A DNA stretch of 64,000 nt from positions 614,687 to 678,686 of the forward strand of contig QAOA01006081.1 in assembly GCA_003255065.1 (NCBI GenBank), written 5' to 3'. The notes under the pieces are model-generated. The model did no database searches, was not told the DNA's origin, and saw only the letters and a program-made list of their open reading frames with translations. Positions 24,043 through 35,894 of the stretch are shown here, piece by piece; the stretch's first letter is position 1, and each line of letters opens with the position of its first letter. Made by a program: the position numbers and the translations under genes. Origin of the DNA: Cercis canadensis. Its lineage: Eukaryota > Streptophyta > Magnoliopsida > Fabales > Fabaceae.

Positions 24043-25759
24043 TCACACTTGGTTGAAAACGTTCACTTCCTTGGCTTGATCGTTACAGTTACGCTTCTCA
24101 ACTACTACCATTTGATAATTCTCTTGTGTGGATTTGGGTTCTCTGTTTTTCTTGCCATCCTTATATACCATGTATAAGATCATCTGAGTGATACCCAAGA
24201 GAAATCCAAGCACATTTGGCAGCTGGTCATATAATTAATAAGTTCATAACAGACCCATGATCAATTTGCTCGAAATAAAAATAAAAAAGTAATTTTATAT
24301 ATAAAAGGGAAACTTAATTGGATGATCTATTAATAAGTAGTATAGATATATATAAACATAAGAATTGTTGCTCACCGTAATGTAGTAATCCTTGTCAAAG
24401 AGTCCATAGAAAAACCACGTGGTGGCGCAGAGGGTGAGAAACAATGATAGAAAAAAAGGCATGTACTCTACACTTTTGGTTTTTATCACCCTCCTCTGCA
24501 TTTCGTGAGAAAATTTACAGCTAAATTTTTTCAGTGTATCGAAGCAGGATGAGGATGGCAACTTCTGAAATTGTAAAAAACGTATATATAAAAGAAAAAG
24601 ATCTATATATGTGAATATACTAATTATAAGTACCATGATGCTTAAAGGAGCAGCAAACACAGCAATGTTAAAAATGGCGCAAATCCATCCAACAGCATGA
24701 ACACGCTTGGAGCCCTTCAAGATGAAGGTGGTGATTACCATCGTCAACCCAAAGCCTCCTATGTCCGAAACCAGTATCAGCAACAAAGTGGAAATCTGCC
24801 AGTCGGTAAAACTTTTCCATCAGAACATTTCTTCTTTTTTTTTTTAGTAAAAAAAAAAAAAAAAGAGCCNAAAAAAAGGTCCCTGTCAAATCCTGCTACG
24901 TTTTCCCCCTTCGTATACATGTTAGAGCAAGAAAGGGAAAGAGAAGAAAAGAAAAATTAAAGAGAATTGAGAAGGAAAATTGGTGATCTGGTTCCACCTT
25001 CTTCTGCCTGGGAGCATATATGAGGTACAATGAAAGATAAGCAACTTCTATAAAACATCCGATGCTGTTGATGGTGATTATCAACATGGCATTGGTCTTC
25101 AGGAAACCATAATATAGCAATAACAATGCACTAAGAAGTGCCACAACATAGGGGACTGCCTGAAAACCTTCTGATGATTTGTTCTTGTAAATTTTGTAGA
25201 AAGTTGGCCTGATCGATACAGATCACAGAGAGACAAATATTAGTTTTCTAAGCTCTAGCATCTCAAGGTGATTGATTAATTGATCATATTCATGTGTCAA
25301 GACATAAAATCAAAATTTTCTGATTCGGATATATAGGGCTTACAAGGGCGCCAAGAACACCATGAAAGACACAATGTTACCTATAGACAACAAGAAACGG
25401 AGCAGCATCAGTGAAGGACCGAAAAGTATATATGAAATAAAAAAGAAAAGAAAAAGTGCAAAAATAGTAGGTACAATACAAATTAATTAAAGCTGCTATT
25501 TATGATATTATATTGCACTCTTCTCACAATGAAAGATTGGTGAGATTATGTAGAGAGTTGTAAATTAGCAATGATTACTGACCTTTTCGCTAGGATTTGG
25601 ATTCAAAATAGAGGAATGCTATTTTTGTGACATCATAGTTTAGAATATGCTGCACTAGTGAATGATTTGAACAAGAGAGTACCAGTAATAAATATATATG
25701 TATTTGATACCTAGAAGACCAAAGATGAAAACCAATTCATGATCAGGCAATGACACCAT
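24043..25759 (-). CDS. SWEET sugar transporter with 1-nt frameshift
   Basis: Six exons on the minus strand, 25759-25711, 25380-25344, 25209-24998, 24795-24634, 24495-24376 and 24222-24043, match the usual SWEET structure. Both MtN3/saliva repeats are present: [13 protein letters not shown] and [20 protein letters not shown] in the first, [20 protein letters not shown] and [10 protein letters not shown] in the second, with a polar tail ending at TGA 24043-24045. Seven-transmembrane SWEETs export sucrose or hexose across the plasma membrane. The VIKTKSVEY block suggests clade III. The exons sum to 760 nt, one too many. The extra base is a fourth T in the run at the start of exon 3 (25200-25203): with three Ts the protein would read L-PTFYKIYK; as written the frame breaks. 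This is either a base-calling error or a real inactivating change. Intron 3 contains an N at about 24880. Confidence 0.87.
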
Positions 25760-28700
25760 TTAGTGATGGATGATGTCTGCTGGGCCTGGCTATATTATAA
25801 GATCTCTTGCGGGAAGCTCTGCCTTTTGCGTATGATAGGACAATATGGGCTTCAACCAAGTTGCACCCCCCCAAGCTCCCATTTATACACAAGAGTTGGG
25901 CAACAATCGTGTTAAAATGTTATTTAATTTGGTTCCTAATGGTCTGATCTCTTAGTGTTGATGACAATGTCTATCCACAAATTTTATTAGATTACCAAAG
26001 TAATCTGTTCCAAACATCCAAAATTATCAGGTTGATACCCTTCTAACATTCTCCACACGTATGTGCCTAGTTATTTCTCTCGTTGAACCTATAAAATTTC
26101 CCACTTTTAATAACAAAAATAAATTACAGCCAAAAGTTTATAATGTTAATTTAAAGTTTAAACAATCAGAAATATTGAAAGCATATATTGGATTTAATTG
26201 ATGGATATGCAATGTAAAAAGATGACTTTTTGCTCAAAGCCACAATCTTTACACGATTGATGATTAAAGAGCTTAGCATTTTAAAGTTAGATGTTTATCT
26301 TTTTACATTTTATGCCACAATTTCATGCAAGAAGGAACATGCATGCATGGACGAATTAATTCTTTTACCTCTAGGGAGGGTCGTATGAACCTAATCATAA
26401 TGACCTAATTTATTAGTGGCCGATATGTAATTGTACGTGGTCGATTGAAAACAAGTTATTGTAAACTAAAGACTATACGATAAGAGTAATTCGAGTGGGA
26501 GGTGTTGTAAAATGGTGCGCTATGCTTTCGCAACTATGCCAACCTAATTCATTTTCCTTCAAATTTTAGCCTAAAAATATATTTTTTAAGCAAACTGTTT
26601 AATTTGACTGAAAAGTAAAAGAGACACAAAAGGCAAAGTTACCAGGTAAGTAGGTAAAACGAACTTTGGCAACCTTACTATTTTGTCATAATGGTGCAAG
26701 TTGAAAAACAGAAATTTTTTGGAGGAACTTCGTATTCAATTAGATTCTTTCCATGTGTGAAATGAAACTAAAATCAAGTTAATTACTTAAGACAACTTTG
26801 TTTTCCAGTCCAGATCATAATAAAACAAGTTTCAGATACACATTAATTTAGTTGTCTGTTTCTATGATATTTTAGTTTCTAGTACTGACTAATGAACAAA
26901 AATAAATTTCCAACAAGAAAAGAAAAAGGCCTTACAGTTCTAATACGCATGTGTACAACAGCACATCAAGTTTATCATTTGGAACTTAGCTGTGGAAGGA
27001 TCACGTTAAAACTCATGGACATGTCTTGATCCCGCCCGCGCTGCAAATTTTTTGGAAGTGTTAGGTTTATCGGCATGTCTCGAATTTTGTTTTACACCCA
27101 AAACACTTCGGATTCTCTTATTAATTTTCAAGCTTAAATACTAATAATTTAAGTGCCTCTCAACAAAAAAATGTGAAAACCAAAGAATTTTACTTGTCAA
27201 GGCAAACAAAAGCATTTTTTTAAATAACTTTTTTTCTTTTTTTTTGGGGAAAAAAAAAACTATACTAATATAATCTTTTTTCCTCATATAGTTACTGTGA
27301 CCCGATTAACAGGTAGCGGATCCACTAATTAATTTTTTAAAGCTTAAGAAGTGCAATATGTTGCAGAGGGCACTAGCGTGGTTACGTACTAGTCTAGCCT
27401 CATTTCTTGGCATTGATGGAACTGTTCGAGCATACACTGAAATAGTGAGAAGAAGTGCCAGCGCGAAAGACACACATGACGAATCCAAAGAAGAAAACAC
27501 CCATCTAGTTACAAAACAATATATTATAAACATTCACAGTTAATAGATTAGCTTTGGCTTTAGGGTGTTGAAAATTGTTTGGGCTATTTCTAGCAATAAC
27601 AACATAGGGTTATCTGGTCATTTCAGAAACCACATGTCCACACGTACGCATTGGCATTGCACTGCATGGTTGGAATTGGATCCAATAATCGTGTCGTGTC
27701 AAGACTTTTTGATTGGACTGCATTTACAAGGCACAACCCCATAGATATCATCGCGTCGAGCTCGTCACAAGCGCCCTTTTCGCACTTGCTTTTCTGCAAT
27801 TCCTAAATCAATGTTAGGCTAGCTAGGAAAAGCAACCAAAAAGTCGTCAAATAAAGGTGCATAAGAATTGAGAGATGGGAGGATAAGGGGCATATATCAT
27901 TATCAGAGCACAATTAAATAAAGATATAGATTATCTTATTATCTAATCCAAAATTATAGAATTTTATCCAGATTAATTCTTTAAAGCCAGCTTTGAACTT
28001 TGAGTTTCACGTATGCGCGCGAATACAATTTAATTTTATTTGTTGTCCACAATTGCAAGTCTGGTGGAGGAAAATGTTATTGGAATTTTAAGGAAATGAG
28101 AATACAGTGATCTCTAGTTTTGATGTTTATAGTGACTTGATGATCAGAATTCAGATAAATACCAGTAGGCGATTCCAAAACTTTGTTACAACTATTAATT
28201 AAATAATCCTCAGATGAAGTAGATCATAGCAGTATTGGGTTCCAAAGGCAATTATTTCGTAACTTGCTTTTAGATGCATCTTGATGATTGCATTGCAACA
28301 ACAGTTCTAAAAGCAGCAATAGATGTATTTTTTAATCTCAGTACACGTTTATTGATGATTTCTAAAACACAAAATATACATATATAATGATTCATGAAGA
28401 AAAATTAAAAAAACAAAAAGCAGGCCACAAACAATACTATCCAGCCCAACTAAAGCTGTATTTTAGTTTAGGATCATGGGCTTCCGGTACAAAAACATTT
28501 TCTTTTTCCTGAATTTTGGATTCGCAGTTCACCAGAAAACGTTTAACTAGGTTGGCTTCGAGATAGCAAGGAGAGAAACATTACATGTACACAACATATT
28601 TTAGTTATGTGTAGGATGAAAATAGTGTATATGAAAATGTAATGTACATTTTCATCTTGTAACCAATTACACTCTAGTATAAAAACAAGCACCTCAGTAT

Positions 28701-28907
28701 GTTTTTGAAGGTCAAACTGGAATCAAGTCTGAGGTAGATGTGCTGCTCACATTCGCATCCTGCTTTGCCTTCTGCACTCAACCAAAAACAAGAAAGTTAT
28801 TGTCAATTCAATTCAATTCAATAAAGTATAAAGAGAGAGCTAGTAATTAATTATAATTTATATTTATAGTACAAGAATTAGTATGCATATGTATGTGCAG
28901 AGTATTA
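25760..28907. other. Intergenic DNA between SWEET and SPARK kinase
   Basis: About 3.1 kb of AT-rich DNA. The first part is the SWEET promoter (minus-strand gene). The last few hundred bases are likely the 3' untranslated region of the kinase gene. Open frames at 27306-27543 on both strands mirror each other and have no domain. Confidence 0.55.
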
Positions 28908-31205
28908 TTATTTTTCTTTATCCAATTCCTCAAAGACAACCTGATCATTGGTGTTCTTATAGGCCTTGTCCAATTCCTCAAAGACAACCTCAATGGTTGG
29001 GCGACCTTTGCTTGATTTAGCAACACACAGCACTGCAATCTGTAAGATGGCTTCAAAATCTGCCTTATTAACTTGTCCATTTAACCGTGGGTCCTCAAAA
29101 TCCACCAGTGGACGCTTTCCCATACTCACATCTCTAGCCTACAAAATAAATATAAAGTTTATTAATTGTTGCAATCCACTGGAATGTACCTTCTATTTTC
29201 TAGGTGTTATAAATTAAAAGTTAATAATATACCTTTCTGGTGAGCTGATCTCTGGCATCAAGATCCAACTCTATCACCTTCTGTCCTGATAGAATTTGTA
29301 AAACAACAATACCAAAACTGTATATGTCACTGGCACAGGTTAATTTGGCATTACTCATGTACTCTGGGTCCATATATCCTATGGTTCCTCTAACATCTGT
29401 AAATACTTTGCTCTGTTCAATCCCCAACATCTTTGCCAATCCAAAATCCGACAGTTTTGCTTCCAGCTTCTCAGTCAATAGGATGTTTGTCAGCTATTCA
29501 AAATAAAATCAAATACATAATTATTATTATTATTAACTGAATGGTATTGGTACCTCATGTATTGTGCTTTAAATGGAAATAGAATATGCCAGACATTTAT
29601 ATGCACGTCATGTACCTTTATATCTCTGTGGACAACGCAGCCCTCCATATGATGGTGGAGATATTTCAGTGCATATGAGCAGTCCCTCAAAATCTTAACT
29701 CTTGTTTCCCATGTCAAATGACTGTCTCTTCCTGAACATGCACCAATATATATATATATATTAATTAATTAAAAGCCATTGCTTAACAATTGGTTGCAAA
29801 AATTGAAAAAAAAANAAAAAAAAAAAAAAAAAATCATCATTGAATGCAAGAGATGGCAGAGAAGAAGAATAATATATATACTTAATAGATGCTGAGCTAG
29901 ATTGCCGGCTGCACAATATTCATAGACTAAATATCTGTCGCCATCTTCATTGCAACAGCCAAAGAGGCAAACGAGGTTTGGATGACGAAGCCTTGAAAGG
30001 CCTTCAACTTCCCGAGTGAAAGAATCAGAGCTATTGCTCTTACTTAAATGCTTGATGGCCACAATTTGACCGCTGGGTAGAACTCCTTTGTAGACCTGCC
30101 CAGCACTCCCACGTCCAAGGCATTTCCTTTCATTCCCATAATTTATAGCATTCTCAATTTCAGCTTTCGAGAACCAGTACAATCCAGACCATGTATTGAT
30201 CTCTTTGGAGCTAACCGGCTTAGGGCGCCTCTTCTTGCTCACATATTTCACCAAGAATACGATCAGCGACAGAGCAATGATTGCTATAAACACGTTAGGG
30301 AGGAGTTTTGGCAAAGAAGCTAGGATGCCACCTGAACCAGATCATAGATTATATAATTAAGAATAAGATGTATAGAGAAATTAAAAACCAAGACTAGAGC
30401 TTACTCTTTTCGTTTTGGTCAACATTAGTAAGGAAACAGCGTAAGAATTTGTCTGTGACAGAAGGGTCGTCCTGTTTGCCAGCTGCAACAGAAATAAGAG
30501 CTGCTACCCCACAAACCACTCTTTCTGTATCATTGATGTTGTTCTTGTCCTTTGCATTGGCTTTTTCATAAAAAGCATCCCTTACTTTTAATATTGCAGC
30601 TGTGCATTCGGAACAAGTCTGTTGAAATGCATGATCAAAGTGGGAGCACTTGTCTACGGCATCTTGGTACCTTTCATCGGCCTGAATCTCCTGCAGCCGA
30701 GAGGTGGAGGAGCATTTGGTGCTGCCAGAATACAAGATATCAAAGCCACAGGAATAAAATGACATCCCTGGTTGGGGTTGAAAGGATTTATTACAACTCT
30801 GCCATTCATCTTGGGAAACAAAGACAGATTCCTGTGGAGACTCACGGGCATGCAACGCCAACCCTTGGGATAAAACTGTGAGGGCATCACGGCAGCACAC
30901 TGTGCTTGGGAACCCATTCCCATTCCCACTCCAGTTGCTTATGCTCTCTTGGACCCCACCGCACTCTCCAAATGCCACGTATGGGTATGAAGTCAAATTT
31001 ATCGCACATTCACCTGGATTCCCTGGTTTTGCACCATTCATTCACATTTAATTAATTGATAAATATAATTAATGATATAAAACATGCAGTGCAATTCACC
31101 TGAAACTTGAGCGACTGAGAAAGAGTATCTGAATACGATAAATATTGTTATGAAGAAGAATAAGGAAGGGATCCCCGGTGGCGGTGAGGGGTTTTTTATT
31201 CTCAT
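28908..31205 (-). CDS. SPARK-domain receptor-like protein kinase
   Basis: Six exons, 31205-31100, 31022-30405, 30331-29882, 29731-29616, 29493-29233 and 29138-28908, give 594 codons (593 aa) with phases that close. The ATG at 31205 begins a hydrophobic signal segment (LFFFITIFIVF). The extracellular part is Cys-rich (GECAINL, TVCCRDAL, CGFDIL, CSECTAAIL) and fits the SPARK domain of At1g11050-type receptor kinases. A membrane segment lies at about 253-269, followed by KKRR. The kinase has LGRGSAGQVYKG, VAIK, HRDIKLTNILL, DFG and GTIGYMDPEY, so it should be active. Such kinases act at the plasma membrane in signalling; relatives include the symbiosis kinases ARK/KIN3. The last exon contains an in-frame 48-bp partial duplication repeating VVFEELDK near the stop. 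Intron 3 (29732-29881) holds a poly(A) run with an N near 29815. Confidence 0.9.
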
Positions 31206-31262
31206 ATCCAACACCTCTTTCCCTTCCCTTCCCTTAATTTCTAGCGCTTGTTGGCCCAAGGG

Positions 31263-31685
31263 AAATTATTAGCCCATTGAGAGAGTAAGCTGCCAAATGA
31301 GTCAAGTAAGAAGAAGCATTGAATAGTTATAGAACAGTGTTGCCTAGGCATTATCAAGCTAGGTACGGGATAATCTTGTTTGCTTCACGCTCCTCACAAA
31401 TTACCTTGTTGTTGCCGCAACTAATTAATTGGCACTTTCTATATGTATTTTGGGGACAACACTCCCTCAGCCGNAAATTATTAGCCCATTGAGAGAGTAA
31501 GCTGCCAAATGAGTCAAGTGAGAAGAAGCATTGAATAGTTATAGAACAGTGTTGCCTAGGCATTATCAAGCTAGGTACGGGATAATCTTGTTTGCTTCAC
31601 GCTCCTCACAAATTACCTTGTTGTTGCCGCAACTAATTAATTGGCACTTTCTATATGTATTTTGGGGACAACACTCCCTCAGCCG
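31263..31685. repeat. 211-bp direct duplication around a single N
   Basis: Bases 31263-31473 and 31475-31685 are two copies of exactly 211 bp with one visible difference (AGTAAG versus AGTGAG), separated only by an N at 31474. The pattern is that of unmerged overlapping contig ends. Confidence 0.88.
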
Positions 31686-32086
31686 TACAATTATTATTGA
31701 AAGGTTTTGATTCTCAATTAAGTCACCTTTATCTATGGTCCAGCTCCAGGGATCTTCTCATATACCTCGAGAGATAAACTAACAAATTATTACTTTTTAA
31801 TCATCATCCAGTGATTCAATGTTTAATTAAAATCAAATAATTGATCTTTCTATTTATAATTTTCCAAAGAATTGATATCATGTTTTGTGTTTGTCTGCCA
31901 GATAGATCATTATTACTTTTCACTCTGCTTACTATTATTTATTTTATCAAATATTATGCTTCAATTCCATCAAATAACTTTTGTTTTTTTTAAGGCGACA
32001 AAATTACATCAATAACCTGGTGGGGTGGATGGTTGGTGGTTGTGACTTGTGAGACAGAGGAAAAGGGCAGAGAATCCATCATCTCG

Positions 32087-32193
32087 TGGGCCGTGGGCCA
32101 ATCTCATATGAATCGGGCCAGAACATTACATGGGCTTAGGTGATTCTACCAAAGGCCCAAAGTTTGGATTGTAAAGAAAAATAATTGGGCCCA
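32087..32193. promoter_or_regulatory. Cluster of Site II (TGGGCC/T) elements upstream of VDE
   Basis: TGGGCC at 32087-32092 and 32094-32099, TGGGCT at 32131-32136, the reverse form GGCCCA at 32154-32159, and the palindrome TGGGCCCA at 32186-32193. Five sites in about 107 bp are well above chance in this AT-rich DNA. Site II elements are bound by TCP factors and are common in promoters of widely expressed and organelle-related genes. They lie about 600 bp before the VDE start. Confidence 0.6.
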
Positions 32194-32782
32194 CTTGAGC
32201 TAAGGTAAACCGGCGACGTGTACCATTTGGTTACCGTTACAGGTCTGATTTTCAGTCCACACGATGGTCTTATCCGCGAGATCATGCGACGGCGCGTCTT
32301 CTTTGTTTCTCTCTATTTGCTCCCGGCAATTGCAAGCAGCAATGAGAACATCATTTCTTGCACGCCGCCATTCTTGCATTGTATCAGCTACGCCACGAGG
32401 CATGTTTCTTTTCAATTCAACTTTCTCTATTCCCCTTTTGGCTTCTGGAAATCCATGCATTCTAGTCTAGTGAAAGTTACATGTTTAATTCTTTTATTTA
32501 TATTTGATTTTATTTCTGGAAAATTTTGGAAGAATGATGAACCATTTCGCATTGAATATGATATCATCGCTTTGAAAGAAACACATGGAGAATGGTGGGT
32601 AACCATGTTCTTCTGTAATTGGAAGGAATGGTTGGGTATGCAATTTCTCAGGCGGATGAAAGCCAATTTATTTATAATATTTTGTTTTGAGGATACCCTT
32701 TTTCATTGAGTTCTGGTTAAAAGAGAGAAACAGTGATAATTGCTAGCTAATTTCTTCTCAGGTTAGTTTTGAAGTCTACATT

Positions 32783-35366
32783 ATGGCATTGTCTGCACAA
32801 TCAATGTTTTTATCCCATCAAAAAGGCACTGCCAGTATATGTATTAGATTAACTGTCACAGCAGATACGAGGTTTCTCAAAACAAGAAGGTTTCATTATC
32901 GTAATGTGCTACTGGTACAATTATCATCCAACAGCGGAAAGCCCAAATATTTGAAACTGTTAAGACCATACCGGCATGATTGCAGTTCAGGGTCAAGATA
33001 TTCAACATTGCCGCCACAACATAAAGGGGATATTCCCACTTTAGCACGAAGCCCTCGTACAAATATACCACAGGTAGTTCCTGAAGCATATTACCTCTTG
33101 TACTAAAATACAATTTTGGTTACTTAAAGTCAACTCTTATTTGCATTTATCCTGTTTGCTTCTTCTTTTGGGGGAAACAGATGTTTGAATTTCTGGTTGA
33201 TAGAGTGCTCGTTTTTCTCAAAGACTGGGGTCATTTACGCTTCATAGAAGTAGCTGGTATATTGTTATGCATTTTAATGATCATTCCATCTGCCGATGCT
33301 GTTGATGCTCTCAAAACTTGTGCTTGCTTATTGAAGGAATGCAGGTATACCATCTTTATTACCCACGATTGAAACAGGAAATCAGTGGCACTATTACACT
33401 GTTGGACCCCAATCTCTCGCTTTCCTTGTTGTCATATTTTATCAGAAGGAATGCAAATGGATGTTAAAATATAAGTGTACACAGGTTATTTCTATTCGTA
33501 CATGAACTACAACTTTTGTAGTATGCATGGTAGGGAACGTGTTCCCTCTTCTCAAATAGTCTGTGACATTTGATCTGAAGGCGTATTAAATGTGTATCAT
33601 TTAACAAATCGGCCCTAAGTATGGATTACACAAAGTTTAACCATATGGTTTGAAAGATTTTGAATAGGCCTTCGTCATTGCTTAAATTAGTACATCTTTT
33701 ATCTGTGCAGGACAGAACTGGCCAGGTGTATCTCAAATCCATCATGTGCTGCCAATGTTGCTTGTCTTCAAACTTGCAACAATCGACCTGATGAAACTGA
33801 ATGCCAAGTTAGTCCTGCACCTTTTATGGCGTTCTTGTCTATAACATTTTAAAATGAGGTAAACTCTGGTCATGTAAGCTTCTATGTCTTCTTAATTTCC
33901 CAGATTAAATGTGGGGACCTATTTGAAAACAATGTGGTTGATGACTTCAACGAGTGTGCAGTATCACGGAAGAAATGTGTACCAAGGAAATCTGACGTGG
34001 GAGAATTTCCTATTCCAAATCCTGATGTCCTTGTTAGGAGCTTTAACATTGCAGATTTTAATGGGAAGTGGTTCATCAGTAGTGGCTTAAATCCTACATT
34101 TGATACTTTTGACTGCCAATTGCATGAATTTCACACTGAATCCAACAAACTTGTGGGTAACTTGTCATGGAGAGTACCAACTCCAGATGGGGGATTTATT
34201 ACTAGATCAACTATGCAGAAATTTGTGCAAGATCCTTCTCAGCCTGGGATACTCTACAATCATGATAACGAGTACCTTCACTATCAGGATGACTGGTAAT
34301 TTCTTGCTCAAAAGTCAAAAGCTTCATTTCAATTTTCACTCACCTGATCATGTATTTATTGCCTTGCATACCCAAATGAAGTATATTCCTACCCTATTAG
34401 CAAAAAACAAAAGAAGAAGATTATGACCACCCTATTAGCAAAAAGAAAGAAATATATTACAAGTTTACAACCCAATGTGCTGTTTAAAATGAAGCCCAAG
34501 TAGACAGTTATTTTTTGTGTCAAAAGAATTCACAAAAATCCCTATTATTTTCTCTGCCCCATTTTCCATTCATACTATCAAAAGAGAGTCCCTTAACTCC
34601 TGGTGCATGAACGCAGCAAATGTTCAAAAAACAAAGTAACAGGACAGCATCCTGCTGTCTTGAGCATCTATTACAGGTGCAGACCTCAAAACAGTTTTCC
34701 AGCTTCTTGATTACTCAGTTTCATGTTTTCTTCAATGTATGAAGATTTAGGATTTGCTGGGACCCTTGGACCTATGACTTTCAACTACTCCCTATAGCTG
34801 TTTCTTTAGTATTTCTTGATTTGGCCCTCATCCAACTAGAAAACTTACCAGCAATCATATGCAGGTATGTTCTGTCATCCAAGATTGAGAATAAAAACGA
34901 TGACTACATATTTATTTACTACCGAGGCAGAAATGATGCTTGGGATGGCTATGGTGGTGCTGTTGTGTACACAAGAAGTGCAGTTTTACCTGAAACTATA
35001 GTTCCTGAACTTGAAAAGGCGGCTAAGAGTGTAGGAAGAGACTTTAGTAAGTTCATCAGAACAGATAATACTTGTGGACCCGAGCCTTCCCTGGTAGAGA
35101 GGCTGGAGAAAAAAGTCGAGGAAGGAGAGCAGAACATTGTGAGGGAAGTTGAACAGTTAGAAGGAGAGGTAGAGAAGGTGGGGAAAACAGAGATGACCTT
35201 GTTTCAGAGGTTGGCTGAAGGTTTCAAAGTGCTCCAAGAAGATGAGGAAAATTTCTTACGAACTCTGTCACAAGAAGAGATGGACATACTGAGCGAGCTT
35301 AAAATGGAAGCGGGTGAAGTAGAGAAGCTCTTCGGCCGTGCTTTGCCAATAAGGAAATTAAGATAA
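32783..35366 (+). CDS. Violaxanthin de-epoxidase
   Basis: Five exons, 32783-33073, 33181-33344, 33711-33807, 33904-34295 and 34865-35366, give 482 codons (481 aa) in phase, close to the family's usual length. The enzyme converts violaxanthin through antheraxanthin to zeaxanthin in the thylakoid lumen, using ascorbate at low pH, and supports photoprotective heat dissipation. The N-terminal exons give a bipartite chloroplast/lumen transit region ending near [18 protein letters not shown] Cys-rich domain follows ([36 protein letters not shown]). Then comes a lipocalin fold ([50 protein letters not shown]). The C-terminus is Glu-rich (about residues 385-470), the part that drives membrane binding at acidic pH. 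No frame damage is seen. Confidence 0.96.
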
Positions 35367-35894
35367 ATTTGAAGAGGGAGCACCGTAGTTTTATTTCGCT
35401 TTTAATTTCACTTAAGCTGCATAGATTCAGTTATTTTCTGTGATAATCATTGGTTTTATGTTGAGAAAATAATTTGAACGTATTTTAACTGCATTTCATT
35501 TGTCATTTGTGTATAGATTTAAATTTGTTAGGATATTTAAAAACTTTTGTGAGTATTTGAAATGCTACTTATTTTTGGTAAGCCAATTGATTACAGAAGC
35601 TTCCGGTGAGCTACTAAGGAAGATCAGAAAATGCCAATGATTTTGTCTTGGAAAAGTTACCAAGTCAGACAGCTTGGGACATTCAACTTGGTTAATTAAT
35701 TCAAGAAGTGACTAATGATTCTTCCCAGCAGGATGGTTCACTTCACAAATAAGCCATAGGGCCGTAGAAAAAACTAGGCATCGGTTATACATGCCAGTTT
35801 TATCATTGTTATTTTGCTTTACTACGCTGTCAGATGCATAAATGACTCAATCCAGTAGTTTTTTCTGCCCTTTTCTCATGGAACAAGATTTCAA
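35367..35894. other. Intergenic DNA, VDE 3' side
   Basis: VDE 3' untranslated region and spacer ending with the first copy of the MULE target-site duplication (35886-35894). No gene seen. Confidence 0.6.

Larger units (their letters stand above)
31206..32782. other. Shared promoter region of SPARK kinase and VDE
   Basis: Divergent genes flank this region. It contains a 211-bp duplication around an N, a cluster of TGGGCC/T elements, and probably the VDE 5' leader. A leader intron ending at TTCTCAG (32755-32761) just before the VDE ATG is plausible. The open frames at 32200-32709 have no domain. Confidence 0.6.

Noticed and set aside
32218..32709. Plus-strand 163-codon frame before VDE
   Set aside because: No domain and it lies in the probable VDE leader; the real VDE start at 32783 follows a likely splice acceptor.
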